Shown here: positions 48,529 to 56,975 of the stretch, in pieces
Layout of the letters: every line of letters starts with the position of its first letter
How positions within the stretch are numbered: the stretch's first letter is position 1
Assembly (NCBI GenBank): GCA_023399155.1
Contig: JAEWQP010000003.1
Location: 78,748-142,747, forward strand
Reading direction: 5' to 3'
DNA length: 64,000 bases
DNA from: Verrucomicrobiota bacterium
GTDB lineage: Bacteria; Verrucomicrobiota; Verrucomicrobiia; Opitutales; Opitutaceae
Program-made: the position numbers and the translations under genes
Notes under the pieces: generated by a model
The model's database searches: none
Told to the model about the DNA's origin: nothing
What the model saw: only the letters and a program-made list of their open reading frames with translations

Positions 48529-50163
48529 ATGGCGACTCCCCAAGCCTCGGAGAACTGGAGTTCTCGCCTCGGTGTCATCATGGCCGTGGCGGGAAGCGCC
48601 GTCGGCCTAGGTAACTTCCTGAGGTTTCCCGGCAAGGCGGCGACCTACGGCGGCGGTGCCTTCATGATCGCCTATTTCGTGTCGCTGGTGATCATCGGCG
48701 TCTCCATCTGCTGGGCCGAGTGGACGCTCGGCCGCTGGGGCGGGCGCCGGGGCTTTCATTCGAGTCCTGCCATCATCGGGCTGATCGTGGGCCGGCCGTG
48801 GGGCCGGTTCCTCGGCGTGCTCGGGGTGATCATCCCGGTCGGGATCTACATGTACTACGTCTACATCGAGTCGTGGTGCCTCGGTTACGCAGTACAGTTC
48901 GCCACCGGCGTGCTCGGCGGTCGCGAGGTCGACTACAGCCGCCACTTCGTCGAGTTCGTCGGCGCGAACAAGGATGGCTTCGCCATCGGCATGGGCATTC
49001 ACCAGGTGGGGTTGTTCGTACTGATTGTCTACCTGATCAACTTCATCCTCATCTACAGGGGCATCTCCAAGGGCATCGAGTGGTTCTGCAAGTGGGCGAT
49101 GCCCGCCCTCATGCTGATCGCGATCGTCATCGTGGTGCGTGTGCTCACCCTGGGCACCCCGGATCCCTCACTGCCCGCGCAAAGCGTCGCGAACGGGCTC
49201 GGCTACATGTGGAATCCCGGGAACATCGGTCAGCAGCTGCGAAATCCGCAACTCTGGCTCGAGGCGGCTGGTCAGATCTTCTTCTCCCTTTCCGTGGGCT
49301 TCGGCGTGATCATCACCTACGCCAGTTACCTCACGGACAAGGACGATGTCGTGCTCAGCGGCCTCACGGCGACGAGTGCGAACGAGTTCTGCGAAGTGGG
49401 GCTCGGCGGCCTGATGTCGGTTCCGGCCGGGTTCGTCTTCCTCGGCGCCGCCGGGATCGCCGGCCAGGGAACGTTTGGCCTGGGTTTTACCGTGTTGCCG
49501 CAGGTGTTTGCCCACATGGCGTTCGGGCAGGTGTTCGGTGCCCTGTTCTTCTTCCTGCTCTTCCTCGCCGCGATCACCAGCTCGCTCTCGATGCTGCAGC
49601 CCGGGATCGCGTTCCTGGAGGAGGCCATGGGCATCGGCCGGAAGATGTCCGTGACAATCCTCGGCGCGATCACGGCGATCGGGTCGCTCTTTGTGTGGTA
49701 CTGGAGCGCGGATCTCAAGGCGCTCGATACAATCGATTTCTGGGTCGGCACATGCTTCATCTTCATCCAGGGAACGATTCTGATCGTGCTGTTCTCATGG
49801 GTCGTCGGTGTGGACGCGGGGATGGCCGAAGCACATAAGGGAGCCTCCATCCGCATCCCGCGCTGGTTTCGTCCGATCATGCAGTGGCTTTGTCCCGTCT
49901 TCCTCCTGTCGATCTTCCTGCTCTGGCTCGCCTTCAATGTGTTCGGCTGGAATGGCAACTTTGCTGAGCCCGCGTTTCGACCTTCCGGCTACATCACCGA
50001 CTTGATTGGCGGCGAAGGCAAAGATCCCAATCCAGTGGCACGGATGAGTGTGGCCCTCGTGATCGTCACGATCGCGTTCCTGACCATCGTGACGCATCTC
50101 GCCGGCCAGCGCTGGTATGGCCGTGATGGAAAAAAAGCCGCGGGGCAGGGAGGTGTGCTGTGA
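48529..50163 (+). CDS. Sodium-dependent transporter, SNF/NSS family (MetP-like)
   Basis: A 544-residue neurotransmitter:sodium symporter-type protein. Conserved TM1 is WSSRLGVIMAVAGSAVGLGNFLRFPGKAATYGGGAF, with the unwound sodium site GSAVGLGNFLRFP. About twelve helices follow. Such bacterial proteins import amino acids; with a small second subunit (next gene) the arrangement matches MetPS, a methionine/alanine uptake system of Corynebacterium. The substrate here is not proven. ATG 48529 is chosen because the family begins just before TM1. It diverges from the LptF/G gene across 69 bases and overlaps the small-subunit gene by four bases (GTGA). Confidence 0.88.
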   Translation: MATPQASENWSSRLGVIMAVAGSAVGLGNFLRFPGKAATYGGGAFMIAYFVSLVIIGVSICWAEWTLGRWGGRRGFHSSPAIIGLIVGRPWGRFLGVLGVIIPVGIYMYYVYIESWCLGYAVQFATGVLGGREVDYSRHFVEFVGANKDGFAIGMGIHQVGLFVLIVYLINFILIYRGISKGIEWFCKWAMPALMLIAIVIVVRVLTLGTPDPSLPAQSVANGLGYMWNPGNIGQQLRNPQLWLEAAGQIFFSLSVGFGVIITYASYLTDKDDVVLSGLTATSANEFCEVGLGGLMSVPAGFVFLGAAGIAGQGTFGLGFTVLPQVFAHMAFGQVFGALFFFLLFLAAITSSLSMLQPGIAFLEEAMGIGRKMSVTILGAITAIGSLFVWYWSADLKALDTIDFWVGTCFIFIQGTILIVLFSWVVGVDAGMAEAHKGASIRIPRWFRPIMQWLCPVFLLSIFLLWLAFNVFGWNGNFAEPAFRPSGYITDLIGGEGKDPNPVARMSVALVIVTIAFLTIVTHLAGQRWYGRDGKKAAGQGGVL

Positions 50164-50324
50164 CACTCGGTGGTTGGATCAACATGATTGTCTCCGTCGG
50201 CGCCGTCACGACCCTGTTTGCCTGGTGCATCTACAAGGTGGTCACCACGCCGGAGGAGACGCGAAGGGTGCACGGATTCGAGTTCGAGACGCCCGACGAA
50301 AAGGCCGAGCGCGACGACTCCTGA
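50160..50324 (+). CDS. Small transporter subunit (MetS-like)
   Basis: A 54-residue protein reading MTLGGWINMIVSVGAVTTLF with one helix (~5-27), then a charged cytoplasmic tail (TPEETRRVHGFEFETPDEK). It matches the pattern of small NSS-transporter subunits such as MetS: one helix followed by a TPE-rich tail. The GTG start at 50160 overlaps the transporter stop (GTGA), and GGGAGG at 50148-50153 lies 6 bases upstream, one of the best ribosome sites in the window. It probably stabilises or activates the transporter. The gene is too short for many ORF callers and easy to miss. Confidence 0.82.
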   Translation: MTLGGWINMIVSVGAVTTLFAWCIYKVVTTPEETRRVHGFEFETPDEKAERDDS

Positions 50325-50502
50325 GTCCCCGTTCCACCGCCACCAGGTGTGATTGGGGGAAGCGCTTCCCTGCCGAGGTGCAGGGAATCCCGCGCGCTCG
50401 ACAGGATCCGCCGCCTCCCGCGGAAATCCGCCTGCCATCCATCGGCCTCGTCCCGGGCCGTTCCGCCTTGCCCGCACCGGCGCCGTGGCGTTGCCTGCGC
50501 GA

Positions 50503-51273
50503 ATGCCAACCGTCAACCGCCCCGATGGCCGCCAGCCCGGGCAGCTCCGCCCGATCACTTTCCAGCCGGACATCGCCCCGCATGCCCATGGCTCCATCCT
50601 GATCGGTTTCGGCAATACGCGCGTGATCTGCACGGCGATGCTGGAGCCGCGCGTCCCGGCCTGGATGCGCCAGCAGGGCGTGCCGGGGGGCTGGCTGACA
50701 GCCGAGTACTCAATGCTTCCCTACAGCACGCTCGACCGGAAGCCGCGCGATATCTCCAAGGGCAAGCTCGACGGCCGCACCGTCGAGATCCAGCGCCTGA
50801 TCGGTCGCTCCATCCGTGCCGTGCTCGACATGCAAAAACTGGGCGAGAACACGCTCTGGATCGATTGCGACGTGCTTCAGGCCGATGGCGGCACCCGCAC
50901 GGCTTCGATCACCGGCGCCTACCTCGCGGCCCGGATGGCCGTCGATCGGCTCGTCGCCGAAAAACGCCTGGCACAGAACCCCTTCACCGACTCGATCGCC
51001 GCGGTCAGTGTCGGCCTCTGGCAGGGAGCCCAACTGCTCGACCTCGCCTACCTCGAGGACAGGGATGCCGCAGTCGACTTCAACGTCGTGATGACCGGCC
51101 AGGGCCGCTTCGTGGAAGTCCAGGGCACAGGCGAGGAGGCGACCTTCTCGCGCGACGAACTCGACCAGCTGCTCGCCCTCGCCCAGGCCGGGCTCAAGGA
51201 CGTTGCCGCGATGCAGACAAGTTTCCTCGCGCAGCGCCTGCTCGGCGCAGCGAAGGTCGCGTTGGGAAAGTAG
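50503..51273 (+). CDS. rph: Ribonuclease PH
   Basis: A phosphorolytic 3'-5' exoribonuclease that trims tRNA 3' ends; forms a hexameric ring. A 256-residue protein with typical segments RPDGRQPGQLRPITFQPDIA, GSILIGFGNTRVICTAMLE, GWLTAEYSMLP and ENTLWIDCDVLQADGGTRTASITGA. The last of these includes the phosphate- and metal-binding region. It ends QTSFLAQRLLGAAK. ATG 50503 is chosen; the frame upstream (from 50353) is open but translates as unconvincing Arg/Pro-rich sequence. It lies upstream of sucCD with a 110-base gap. Confidence 0.95.
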   Translation: MPTVNRPDGRQPGQLRPITFQPDIAPHAHGSILIGFGNTRVICTAMLEPRVPAWMRQQGVPGGWLTAEYSMLPYSTLDRKPRDISKGKLDGRTVEIQRLIGRSIRAVLDMQKLGENTLWIDCDVLQADGGTRTASITGAYLAARMAVDRLVAEKRLAQNPFTDSIAAVSVGLWQGAQLLDLAYLEDRDAAVDFNVVMTGQGRFVEVQGTGEEATFSRDELDQLLALAQAGLKDVAAMQTSFLAQRLLGAAKVALGK

Positions 51274-51383
51274 CCGGCGTTGTCGGCCGCCCGTCAGGGC
51301 ATTAGCCACGACACGCCCGCCCATTCGGCGCGCTTCGCGTTTGCGGGCCCGCGCCTGGCGGACCACTGTTGCCGCCTCCAATC

Positions 51384-52577
51384 ATGAATATCCACGAGTA
51401 CCAGGCCAAGCGCCTGTTCAAGGAATACGGCGTGCCGGTCTCCAAGGGCTATGCGGCGCAATCCATGCGCGAATGCGAGACCGCCCTCGCCCACTTCACC
51501 GATGGACCGCTGGTCGTGAAATCGCAGATCCATGCCGGGGGCCGCGGGAAGGGTGTATTCATCGATGGGTTCAAAGGCGGCGTGCATGTGGTGAAGAGTC
51601 GCGCCGAAGGCCTCGAGGTCGCGCGCCATATGCTTGGCAACACGCTCGTGACGAAGCAGACCGGCCCGGCCGGCCGCAAGGTGCAGACGCTGTTCTTCAC
51701 CGACGCGGTGAAGATCAGGAAGGAGTACTACCTTGCGATGCTGGTCGACCGCGCCACGGCCTCGACGATGATCATCGCGTCGACCGAAGGTGGCATGGAC
51801 ATCGAGGAAGTCGCCCGGACCGCCCCCGAGAAGATCATCAAGGTGCCCGTTCCCCCGACCATGGGTCTGCGCCACCACCAGTGCCGCAAGATCGCCTTCG
51901 GGCTCGGTTTCAAGGGTGACCAGGTGCGCGAGTTCGCCCGCATCCTCACGGCGCTCTACAAGCTCTATTGGGAAAAGAACGCGATGATGGTGGAGATCAA
52001 CCCGTTCATCGTGACGGAGGATGGTTCCTTCCAGGCGCTCGACGCCAAGGTCTCCTTTGACGACAACGCGCTCTTCGCGCACCCCGAGATCCAGCAGTTG
52101 CGCGATCTCAATGAGGAGGATCCCAAGGAGATCGAAGCCTCGAAGTTCTCGCTCAACTACATCGCGCTCGAGGGGAACATCGCCTGCCTGGTCAACGGCG
52201 CGGGCCTCGCCATGGCGACGATGGACATCATCAAGCACTACGGCGGCGAACCCGCCAACTTCCTCGATGTCGGCGGCGGCGCCAATGAGGAGCAGGTGAC
52301 CGCGGCCTTCCGCATCATCCTCTCGGATCCCAACGTGAAGGGGATCCTCGTGAACATCTTCGGCGGCATCATGAAATGCGACATCATCGCCCGCGGCATC
52401 GTCGGCGCGATGCGCAATGTGCAGCTCGACCGTCCGCTCGTCGTCCGCCTCGAGGGCACGAACGTCGAACTCGGCCAGAAGATCCTCGGCGAAAGCGGCC
52501 TGCCCGTGACCACCGCCTCCACCCTTTCCGATGCCGCCGAGAAGATCGTCGCGCTCGTGAAGACGGCCACTTCCTGA
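51384..52577 (+). CDS. sucC: Succinyl-CoA synthetase beta subunit
   Basis: With SucD converts succinyl-CoA to succinate while forming ATP or GTP in the TCA cycle. A 397-residue subunit. The ATP-grasp start is [22 protein letters not shown], followed by [16 protein letters not shown] (nucleotide-binding) and [10 protein letters not shown]. The C-terminal CoA-ligase part has [14 protein letters not shown] and [17 protein letters not shown] 51384 is the family start. sucD begins 21 bases after the stop, so the pair is an operon. Confidence 0.97.
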   Translation: MNIHEYQAKRLFKEYGVPVSKGYAAQSMRECETALAHFTDGPLVVKSQIHAGGRGKGVFIDGFKGGVHVVKSRAEGLEVARHMLGNTLVTKQTGPAGRKVQTLFFTDAVKIRKEYYLAMLVDRATASTMIIASTEGGMDIEEVARTAPEKIIKVPVPPTMGLRHHQCRKIAFGLGFKGDQVREFARILTALYKLYWEKNAMMVEINPFIVTEDGSFQALDAKVSFDDNALFAHPEIQQLRDLNEEDPKEIEASKFSLNYIALEGNIACLVNGAGLAMATMDIIKHYGGEPANFLDVGGGANEEQVTAAFRIILSDPNVKGILVNIFGGIMKCDIIARGIVGAMRNVQLDRPLVVRLEGTNVELGQKILGESGLPVTTASTLSDAAEKIVALVKTATS

Positions 52578-52598
52578 ACCCCGACCCCCGAAACCATC

Positions 52599-53480
52599 AT
52601 GTCCGTTCTCGTCGACAATAACACGCGCGTCGTCGTCCAGGGAATCACCGGCAACGCAGGGTCCTTTCACGCCAGGCAGTGCCTCGAGTACGGCACGCAG
52701 ATCGTCGCCGGCGTAACGCCGGGCAAGGGCGGCACGCTCTGGGAGGGCAAGGTCCCCGTCTTCGACACGCTCGCCGAGGCAATCCGGCAGACCGGCGCCA
52801 ACACCTCGGCGATCTTCGTGCCCCCGCCCTTTGCCGCCGACTCGATCCTCGAGGCGATCGAGGAGAAACTCGGCCTCGTCGTCTGCATCACGGAGGGCAT
52901 TCCGGTGCGCGACATGATGGAGGTGCGCCGCCGCCTGAACTTCGGCGGTACGCGCACGCGCCTGATCGGGCCGAATTGCCCCGGCATCATCACACCCGGC
53001 GCGTGCAAGATCGGCATCATGCCCGGCTATATCCATCGACCGGGTACGGTGGGCATCGTCTCGCGGTCCGGCACCCTCACCTACGAGGCAGTCTGGCAGG
53101 TCACGCAGAAAGGCCTGGGGCAGTCCACCTGCATCGGCATCGGCGGGGATCCCATCAACGGCACCTCCCACCTCGACGCGATCAAACTCTTCAACGACGA
53201 CCCGGGCACCGAGGCGATCATCCTGATCGGCGAGATCGGCGGCACCGCCGAGGTCGAAGCCGCCCGGTGGATCAAGGACAATTGCAGGAAGCCGGTCGCC
53301 GGTTTCATCGCGGGAGCCACGGCCCCGGCCGGACGCCGCATGGGTCACGCCGGCGCGATCGTGGGCGGAGCCGAAGACACGGCCGCAGCGAAGATCACCG
53401 CGTTCCAGGACGCGGGGATCGAAGTCGCCGCGACTCCCTCCGACATGGCCAGCGCGCTCCTGCGCGTCTGGAAACGCTGA
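52599..53480 (+). CDS. sucD: Succinyl-CoA synthetase alpha subunit
   Basis: A 293-residue subunit carrying the phosphohistidine. The CoA-binding Rossmann domain starts [22 protein letters not shown]. Central TEGIPVRDM and [11 protein letters not shown] are conserved. The active His250 lies in the loop [12 protein letters not shown]. It is the partner of sucC immediately upstream, in the usual order. A GC-rich hairpin without a T run lies 22 bases after the stop. Confidence 0.97.
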   Translation: MSVLVDNNTRVVVQGITGNAGSFHARQCLEYGTQIVAGVTPGKGGTLWEGKVPVFDTLAEAIRQTGANTSAIFVPPPFAADSILEAIEEKLGLVVCITEGIPVRDMMEVRRRLNFGGTRTRLIGPNCPGIITPGACKIGIMPGYIHRPGTVGIVSRSGTLTYEAVWQVTQKGLGQSTCIGIGGDPINGTSHLDAIKLFNDDPGTEAIILIGEIGGTAEVEAARWIKDNCRKPVAGFIAGATAPAGRRMGHAGAIVGGAEDTAAAKITAFQDAGIEVAATPSDMASALLRVWKR

Positions 53481-53896
53481 ACGACACGCCGCGGATGATC
53501 TCCCGCGCAAGGCCCGAGGTGGGGCCCTGCGCGGGACGCCCTGCCCTGACGGGATCTCCCGCCTTGGCTCCGCGCTCCCTCGCGCGCCGATGATCGAGGC
53601 GCCGCCCTGCAAGTCGCGATTCCTGCCATCACCCGGGTGAGCTCTCACTGGCTGGGCCCGCTTCGCCGCGCCTTGAACGTTCGTGCGCGATCTGCCTGAC
53701 GCGCCAGGCCCCCCTCCCGGTAGATGGACCTCGCTGCACGCCTTTCCATGCTCCCGGCCGGATGTTGGTCGGATGCACCGAGCCAATCAGCTCCAGACGA
53801 TGCCTCGCGGTCACGCGTGGCACGAGGAAGGCATGCCAGGAAATGCCATCGAAGTTGTCATTGCGGAGGTGAGCGCTACGGTCCGGAGCACGACAC
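53481..53896. other. Intergenic interval with a stem-loop after sucD
   Basis: About 415 bases without a recognised gene. Near the left end, CCCGCGCA (53502-53509) pairs with TGCGCGGG (53528-53535), and GGCCC (53511-53515) pairs with GGGCC (53522-53526) inside it. This is a very stable hairpin that could stabilise or end the sucCD transcript, though no T run follows. The rest shows no RNA gene or clear repeat. The antiporter promoter should lie in its right part. Confidence 0.45.
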
Positions 53897-56209
53897 ATGA
53901 CCGAAGCTGCCAAGTTCATCCAGGACCTCGCGGTCATCATGATCGCCGCCGCGGTGGCCGGCCTGATCTGCAAGAAGATGGGTCTGTCTCCGATCGTCGG
54001 CTATCTCCTCGCCGGCATCGCCGTGGGGCCCAACACGCCCAGCTATCTCGGAGCTGTCGGCGACGTCGCCCGCGTGAATCTCTTCGCCGAGCTGGGCATG
54101 GTGTTCCTGATGTTCGGCATCGGGCTCAGCTTCAGCCTGCGCCGCCTGCGCCAGCTCGGGCCCACCGTGGTCCTGGCGGCATTCGGAACCGCATTCATCG
54201 TCTTTACGGTCGCACGCATGGTGGCGCCTGCCCTTGGTTTCGAGGGCCCGGCTGCGCTGTTCTTTGCCGGACTGTTTGTCAGCAGCAGTTCCGCCGTGAT
54301 CGGCAAGATCCTTACGGAAACCGGAAGCACGCACGAGAAGAGCAGCCAGGTGGCGCTCGGGATCACCTTGTCCGAGGACATGGTGGCGATCGTGATGCTG
54401 ACGCTGCTGGGCTCGTACTCGCGTTTTGGCGGCGTGGCAGCGTCTCAGGAGTCGTCCGGCGTCCTGCAGACACTGGGATTGTTCGCCGGGTTCGTTCTGG
54501 TGCTCGTCACCGTCGGCCTGCTGCTTGTGCCCCGCGTGCTGCGCCGGCTCAGTCGCGAGGCAACGACCGAGCTTGAGACGATCTTCGTCGCGGGTTTGCT
54601 GCTCGGATTGTCGCTGATGGTTGTCCGTGCCGGCTACTCGCTTGCACTTGGTGCCTTCCTGCTCGGGGCGATCGTGGCGGAGACTCCCCAGCGCGCCCAT
54701 GTCGAGCGATCGTTCGGGGGCCTGCGCGACATGTTCGGCGCGATTTTCTTCGTGGCGATCGGCATGTCGATCGACGTGCGCACGATGCCGTCGACAGCCG
54801 TGCCGATCGTCGTGGCCACCGCGATCGCGATTGTCGTCCGCTCCGCGGGCGCCAGCGCCGTGCTGCTGCTGCTCGGATACGACACCCGCACCGCCGTCCG
54901 CGCCGGCATGATCCTCACGCCTCTGGGTGAGTTCGGTTTCATCATCGCGCGCATGGGAATCGGCGCGGGAGTCGCCTCCGAGACGCTTCTGGGAGCCGCG
55001 GTCGGAGCGGCGTTGTTCACCACGCTGTCGACGCCTTTTCTCGCCCGGCATGGAGATCGCATCGCCGCAGCGGCGGAACGCATACACATCCCCCTCCTGA
55101 GTCCCGCGCTCGCGCTGCATCGGAGATTGCTCCAATCGCTGCAGCGGCAAAGCGAGTCGAACCTGCTCTGGCGCCTGTCAAAGAAGCGCCTCGTCCAGAT
55201 CGGTGTCGAGGTCGCGCTCGTCACGGCGGCGCTCATCTTCGCCGAGCCCTTAATCGACTCGATCGTGACGCGTGTCGGGGCCGAGGTGATACCCAACGTG
55301 AAGACCGCGGTGTTGTGCTGGAGCGCGCTCGGTTTTCTGCTGCTGATCCCGGTGATCGCTATCTGGCGCAACGTGCAGGCGCTGGCGATGATCGTCGCCG
55401 ATTTCCTGTCCCGTCAGGGACCGGCACTTGAGCGCGCGCGAGGCGTGGTCACCAACGGCCTGCGCACGCTCGCCGTAACGGCGTTGGTGCTCTGGTTCTG
55501 GAACTTCATGCCCTCCGGCGCCGGCCGCTGGACAACGGTGGGCGTGATCGCCCTGCTGGTCCTGGTCGCGATACTCCTGTGGCGGAAGCTCAATTACTGG
55601 CACAGCACGATGGAGATCTCGCTCAACTCGACGCTGGCTGATGAGCCGAAGAATGCGACGCACGGGCTGATCGACCGCTATTCACCATGGGGCCTGAATA
55701 TCGGCGAAGTGGCTCTTCCGGACCGCTTTGCCTGGGCGGGCCGGTCGGTGGGGGAGATCGGTATCCGGAAACGCTTCGGCTGCTCGATCATCGGCATTGA
55801 ACGCCAGGGGTTCAACATCGCGAACCCGGGACCTGCCGCGCACCTCTTCCCCGGAGACCGCATGCTGCTCCTCGGCTCACGCGAGCAATTCAACGCGATC
55901 CGCGAGGAGATCGCGGTCGGCGCGCCTGCTGCATCGGACGACGACACCTTCCACAGCCTCACGCTCGAGCCGATCGAGATTCCCGCAGGATCGCCCGCCG
56001 CCGGGAAGACTCTCGCCAGCCTCAGCTGGGCACGTCTCATCGGTATCCAGATTGTCGGACACGAGCGCGAGAAGGTCCGCACGATCACTCCCAGTGGTGA
56101 CCTGAAACTCGCCGTCGGCGACCGGCTTCTCGTGCTGGGCACGCCGCAGCAGTTCAGCACGCTGCGGCGGCATGTGGAGCCGCCCCCCGAGCCCGCGGCC
56201 GCTGTGTGA
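53897..56209 (+). CDS. CPA2-type cation:proton antiporter with C-terminal RCK_C/TrkA-C domains
   Basis: A 770-residue membrane protein. Residues ~1-390 form the KefB/RosB-like Na+/H+ exchanger fold (about 12 helices, GYLLAGIAVGPNTP, SSSSAVIGKILTE with the transport Asp region LSEDMVAIVML, and MILTPLGEFGFII). A second hydrophobic region (~435-575) has about four helices, an extension beyond the core fold. Residues ~600-770 contain two TrkA-C-like domains (FGCSIIGIERQG ... LFPGDRMLLLGSREQF; IGIQIVGHERE ... AVGDRLLVLGTPQQF), which usually bind a regulatory ligand or nucleotide. The N-terminal nucleotide-binding TrkA-N domain is absent. Likely role: K+ or Na+ efflux and pH balance. Confidence 0.9.
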   Translation: MTEAAKFIQDLAVIMIAAAVAGLICKKMGLSPIVGYLLAGIAVGPNTPSYLGAVGDVARVNLFAELGMVFLMFGIGLSFSLRRLRQLGPTVVLAAFGTAFIVFTVARMVAPALGFEGPAALFFAGLFVSSSSAVIGKILTETGSTHEKSSQVALGITLSEDMVAIVMLTLLGSYSRFGGVAASQESSGVLQTLGLFAGFVLVLVTVGLLLVPRVLRRLSREATTELETIFVAGLLLGLSLMVVRAGYSLALGAFLLGAIVAETPQRAHVERSFGGLRDMFGAIFFVAIGMSIDVRTMPSTAVPIVVATAIAIVVRSAGASAVLLLLGYDTRTAVRAGMILTPLGEFGFIIARMGIGAGVASETLLGAAVGAALFTTLSTPFLARHGDRIAAAAERIHIPLLSPALALHRRLLQSLQRQSESNLLWRLSKKRLVQIGVEVALVTAALIFAEPLIDSIVTRVGAEVIPNVKTAVLCWSALGFLLLIPVIAIWRNVQALAMIVADFLSRQGPALERARGVVTNGLRTLAVTALVLWFWNFMPSGAGRWTTVGVIALLVLVAILLWRKLNYWHSTMEISLNSTLADEPKNATHGLIDRYSPWGLNIGEVALPDRFAWAGRSVGEIGIRKRFGCSIIGIERQGFNIANPGPAAHLFPGDRMLLLGSREQFNAIREEIAVGAPAASDDDTFHSLTLEPIEIPAGSPAAGKTLASLSWARLIGIQIVGHEREKVRTITPSGDLKLAVGDRLLVLGTPQQFSTLRRHVEPPPEPAAAV

Positions 56210-56261
56210 TTGTGAGCGGCACGTATCGCGGGATGGGGCGCCTCCCCGACGGAGGACCCGG

Positions 56262-56975
56262 TCACGGCTTGTCCAGCGAACGCAGATCGGCCGGCCGTCC
56301 GGCATCGCGCCATCGAAAGGCATCAGCCCGAAAAGCACGGATGGGACGCCCCTCGCCCGCAAGCCGGAGGTAACTCTCGACGATCGAGAACGCCCCGGTT
56401 TCGGTGAGCAACGGGAGGAGAGCGCACGATACGGCGTGAATCCCTGCGAACCCCAGCGGGGCGACGTCCCCCTCGGGAGCGCGCGCCATCTGCCGGCCCG
56501 CCGTCGTCACGCGTCCGCAGAGCCACCCGGCGGAGTCGAACAGGAGCGGGCGCGCGGTGTCCCGGGGCTTGGCCGCCAGCGTGGCCAGCGCACCCGAGGC
56601 ACGATGATCCTGCAATAGCGCGACCAGATCGATGTCGCTGAGGACATCCACGTTGTGCACGAGGAACGATTCGTCCGCATTCCCCCCCAGCCAGCGCGCT
56701 GCCTGCTTGAGTGCGCCACCTGTATCCAGAAGTTCAGGCTCGAGAGAGAAGTGGACGGTCAGTCCGAACGCGCCCTTCTTCTCGATGAACTCCTGGATCA
56801 TCCCGCCAAAGTGATGAAGGTTGATCACCACCTCGTCGACGCCGGCTGCTCGCAGGCGCCGGAGCACGATCTCGAGCAATGGAATGCCATCGATCTCCAC
56901 CAGCGCCTTCGGGCGGTCATCCGTGAGCGGACGCAGGCGCAAACCGCGCCCGGCAGCGAGGACCATGGCCTTCAT
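56262..56975 (-). CDS. Sugar-1-phosphate nucleotidyltransferase, MurU-like
   Basis: A 237-residue NTP-transferase. The start KAMVLAAGRGLRLRPLTDDRPKALVEI is the family nucleotide-binding loop, followed by EVVINLHHFGGMIQEFI, LLDTGGALKQA and the metal Asp in FLVHNVDVLSDID. This pattern fits MurU-type enzymes, which make UDP-MurNAc from MurNAc-1-phosphate during peptidoglycan salvage. The neighbouring kinase supports that role, since AmgK and MurU work in sequence. The start overlaps the kinase stop as ATGA. Substrate is inferred; glucose- or mannose-1-phosphate are alternatives. Confidence 0.85.
   Translation of the reverse strand: MKAMVLAAGRGLRLRPLTDDRPKALVEIDGIPLLEIVLRRLRAAGVDEVVINLHHFGGMIQEFIEKKGAFGLTVHFSLEPELLDTGGALKQAARWLGGNADESFLVHNVDVLSDIDLVALLQDHRASGALATLAAKPRDTARPLLFDSAGWLCGRVTTAGRQMARAPEGDVAPLGFAGIHAVSCALLPLLTETGAFSIVESYLRLAGEGRPIRAFRADAFRWRDAGRPADLRSLDKP

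Noticed and set aside
51294..53786. 830-codon minus-strand frame opposite sucCD
   Set aside because: sucC and sucD are certain on the plus strand; the reverse frame is a codon-bias artefact.
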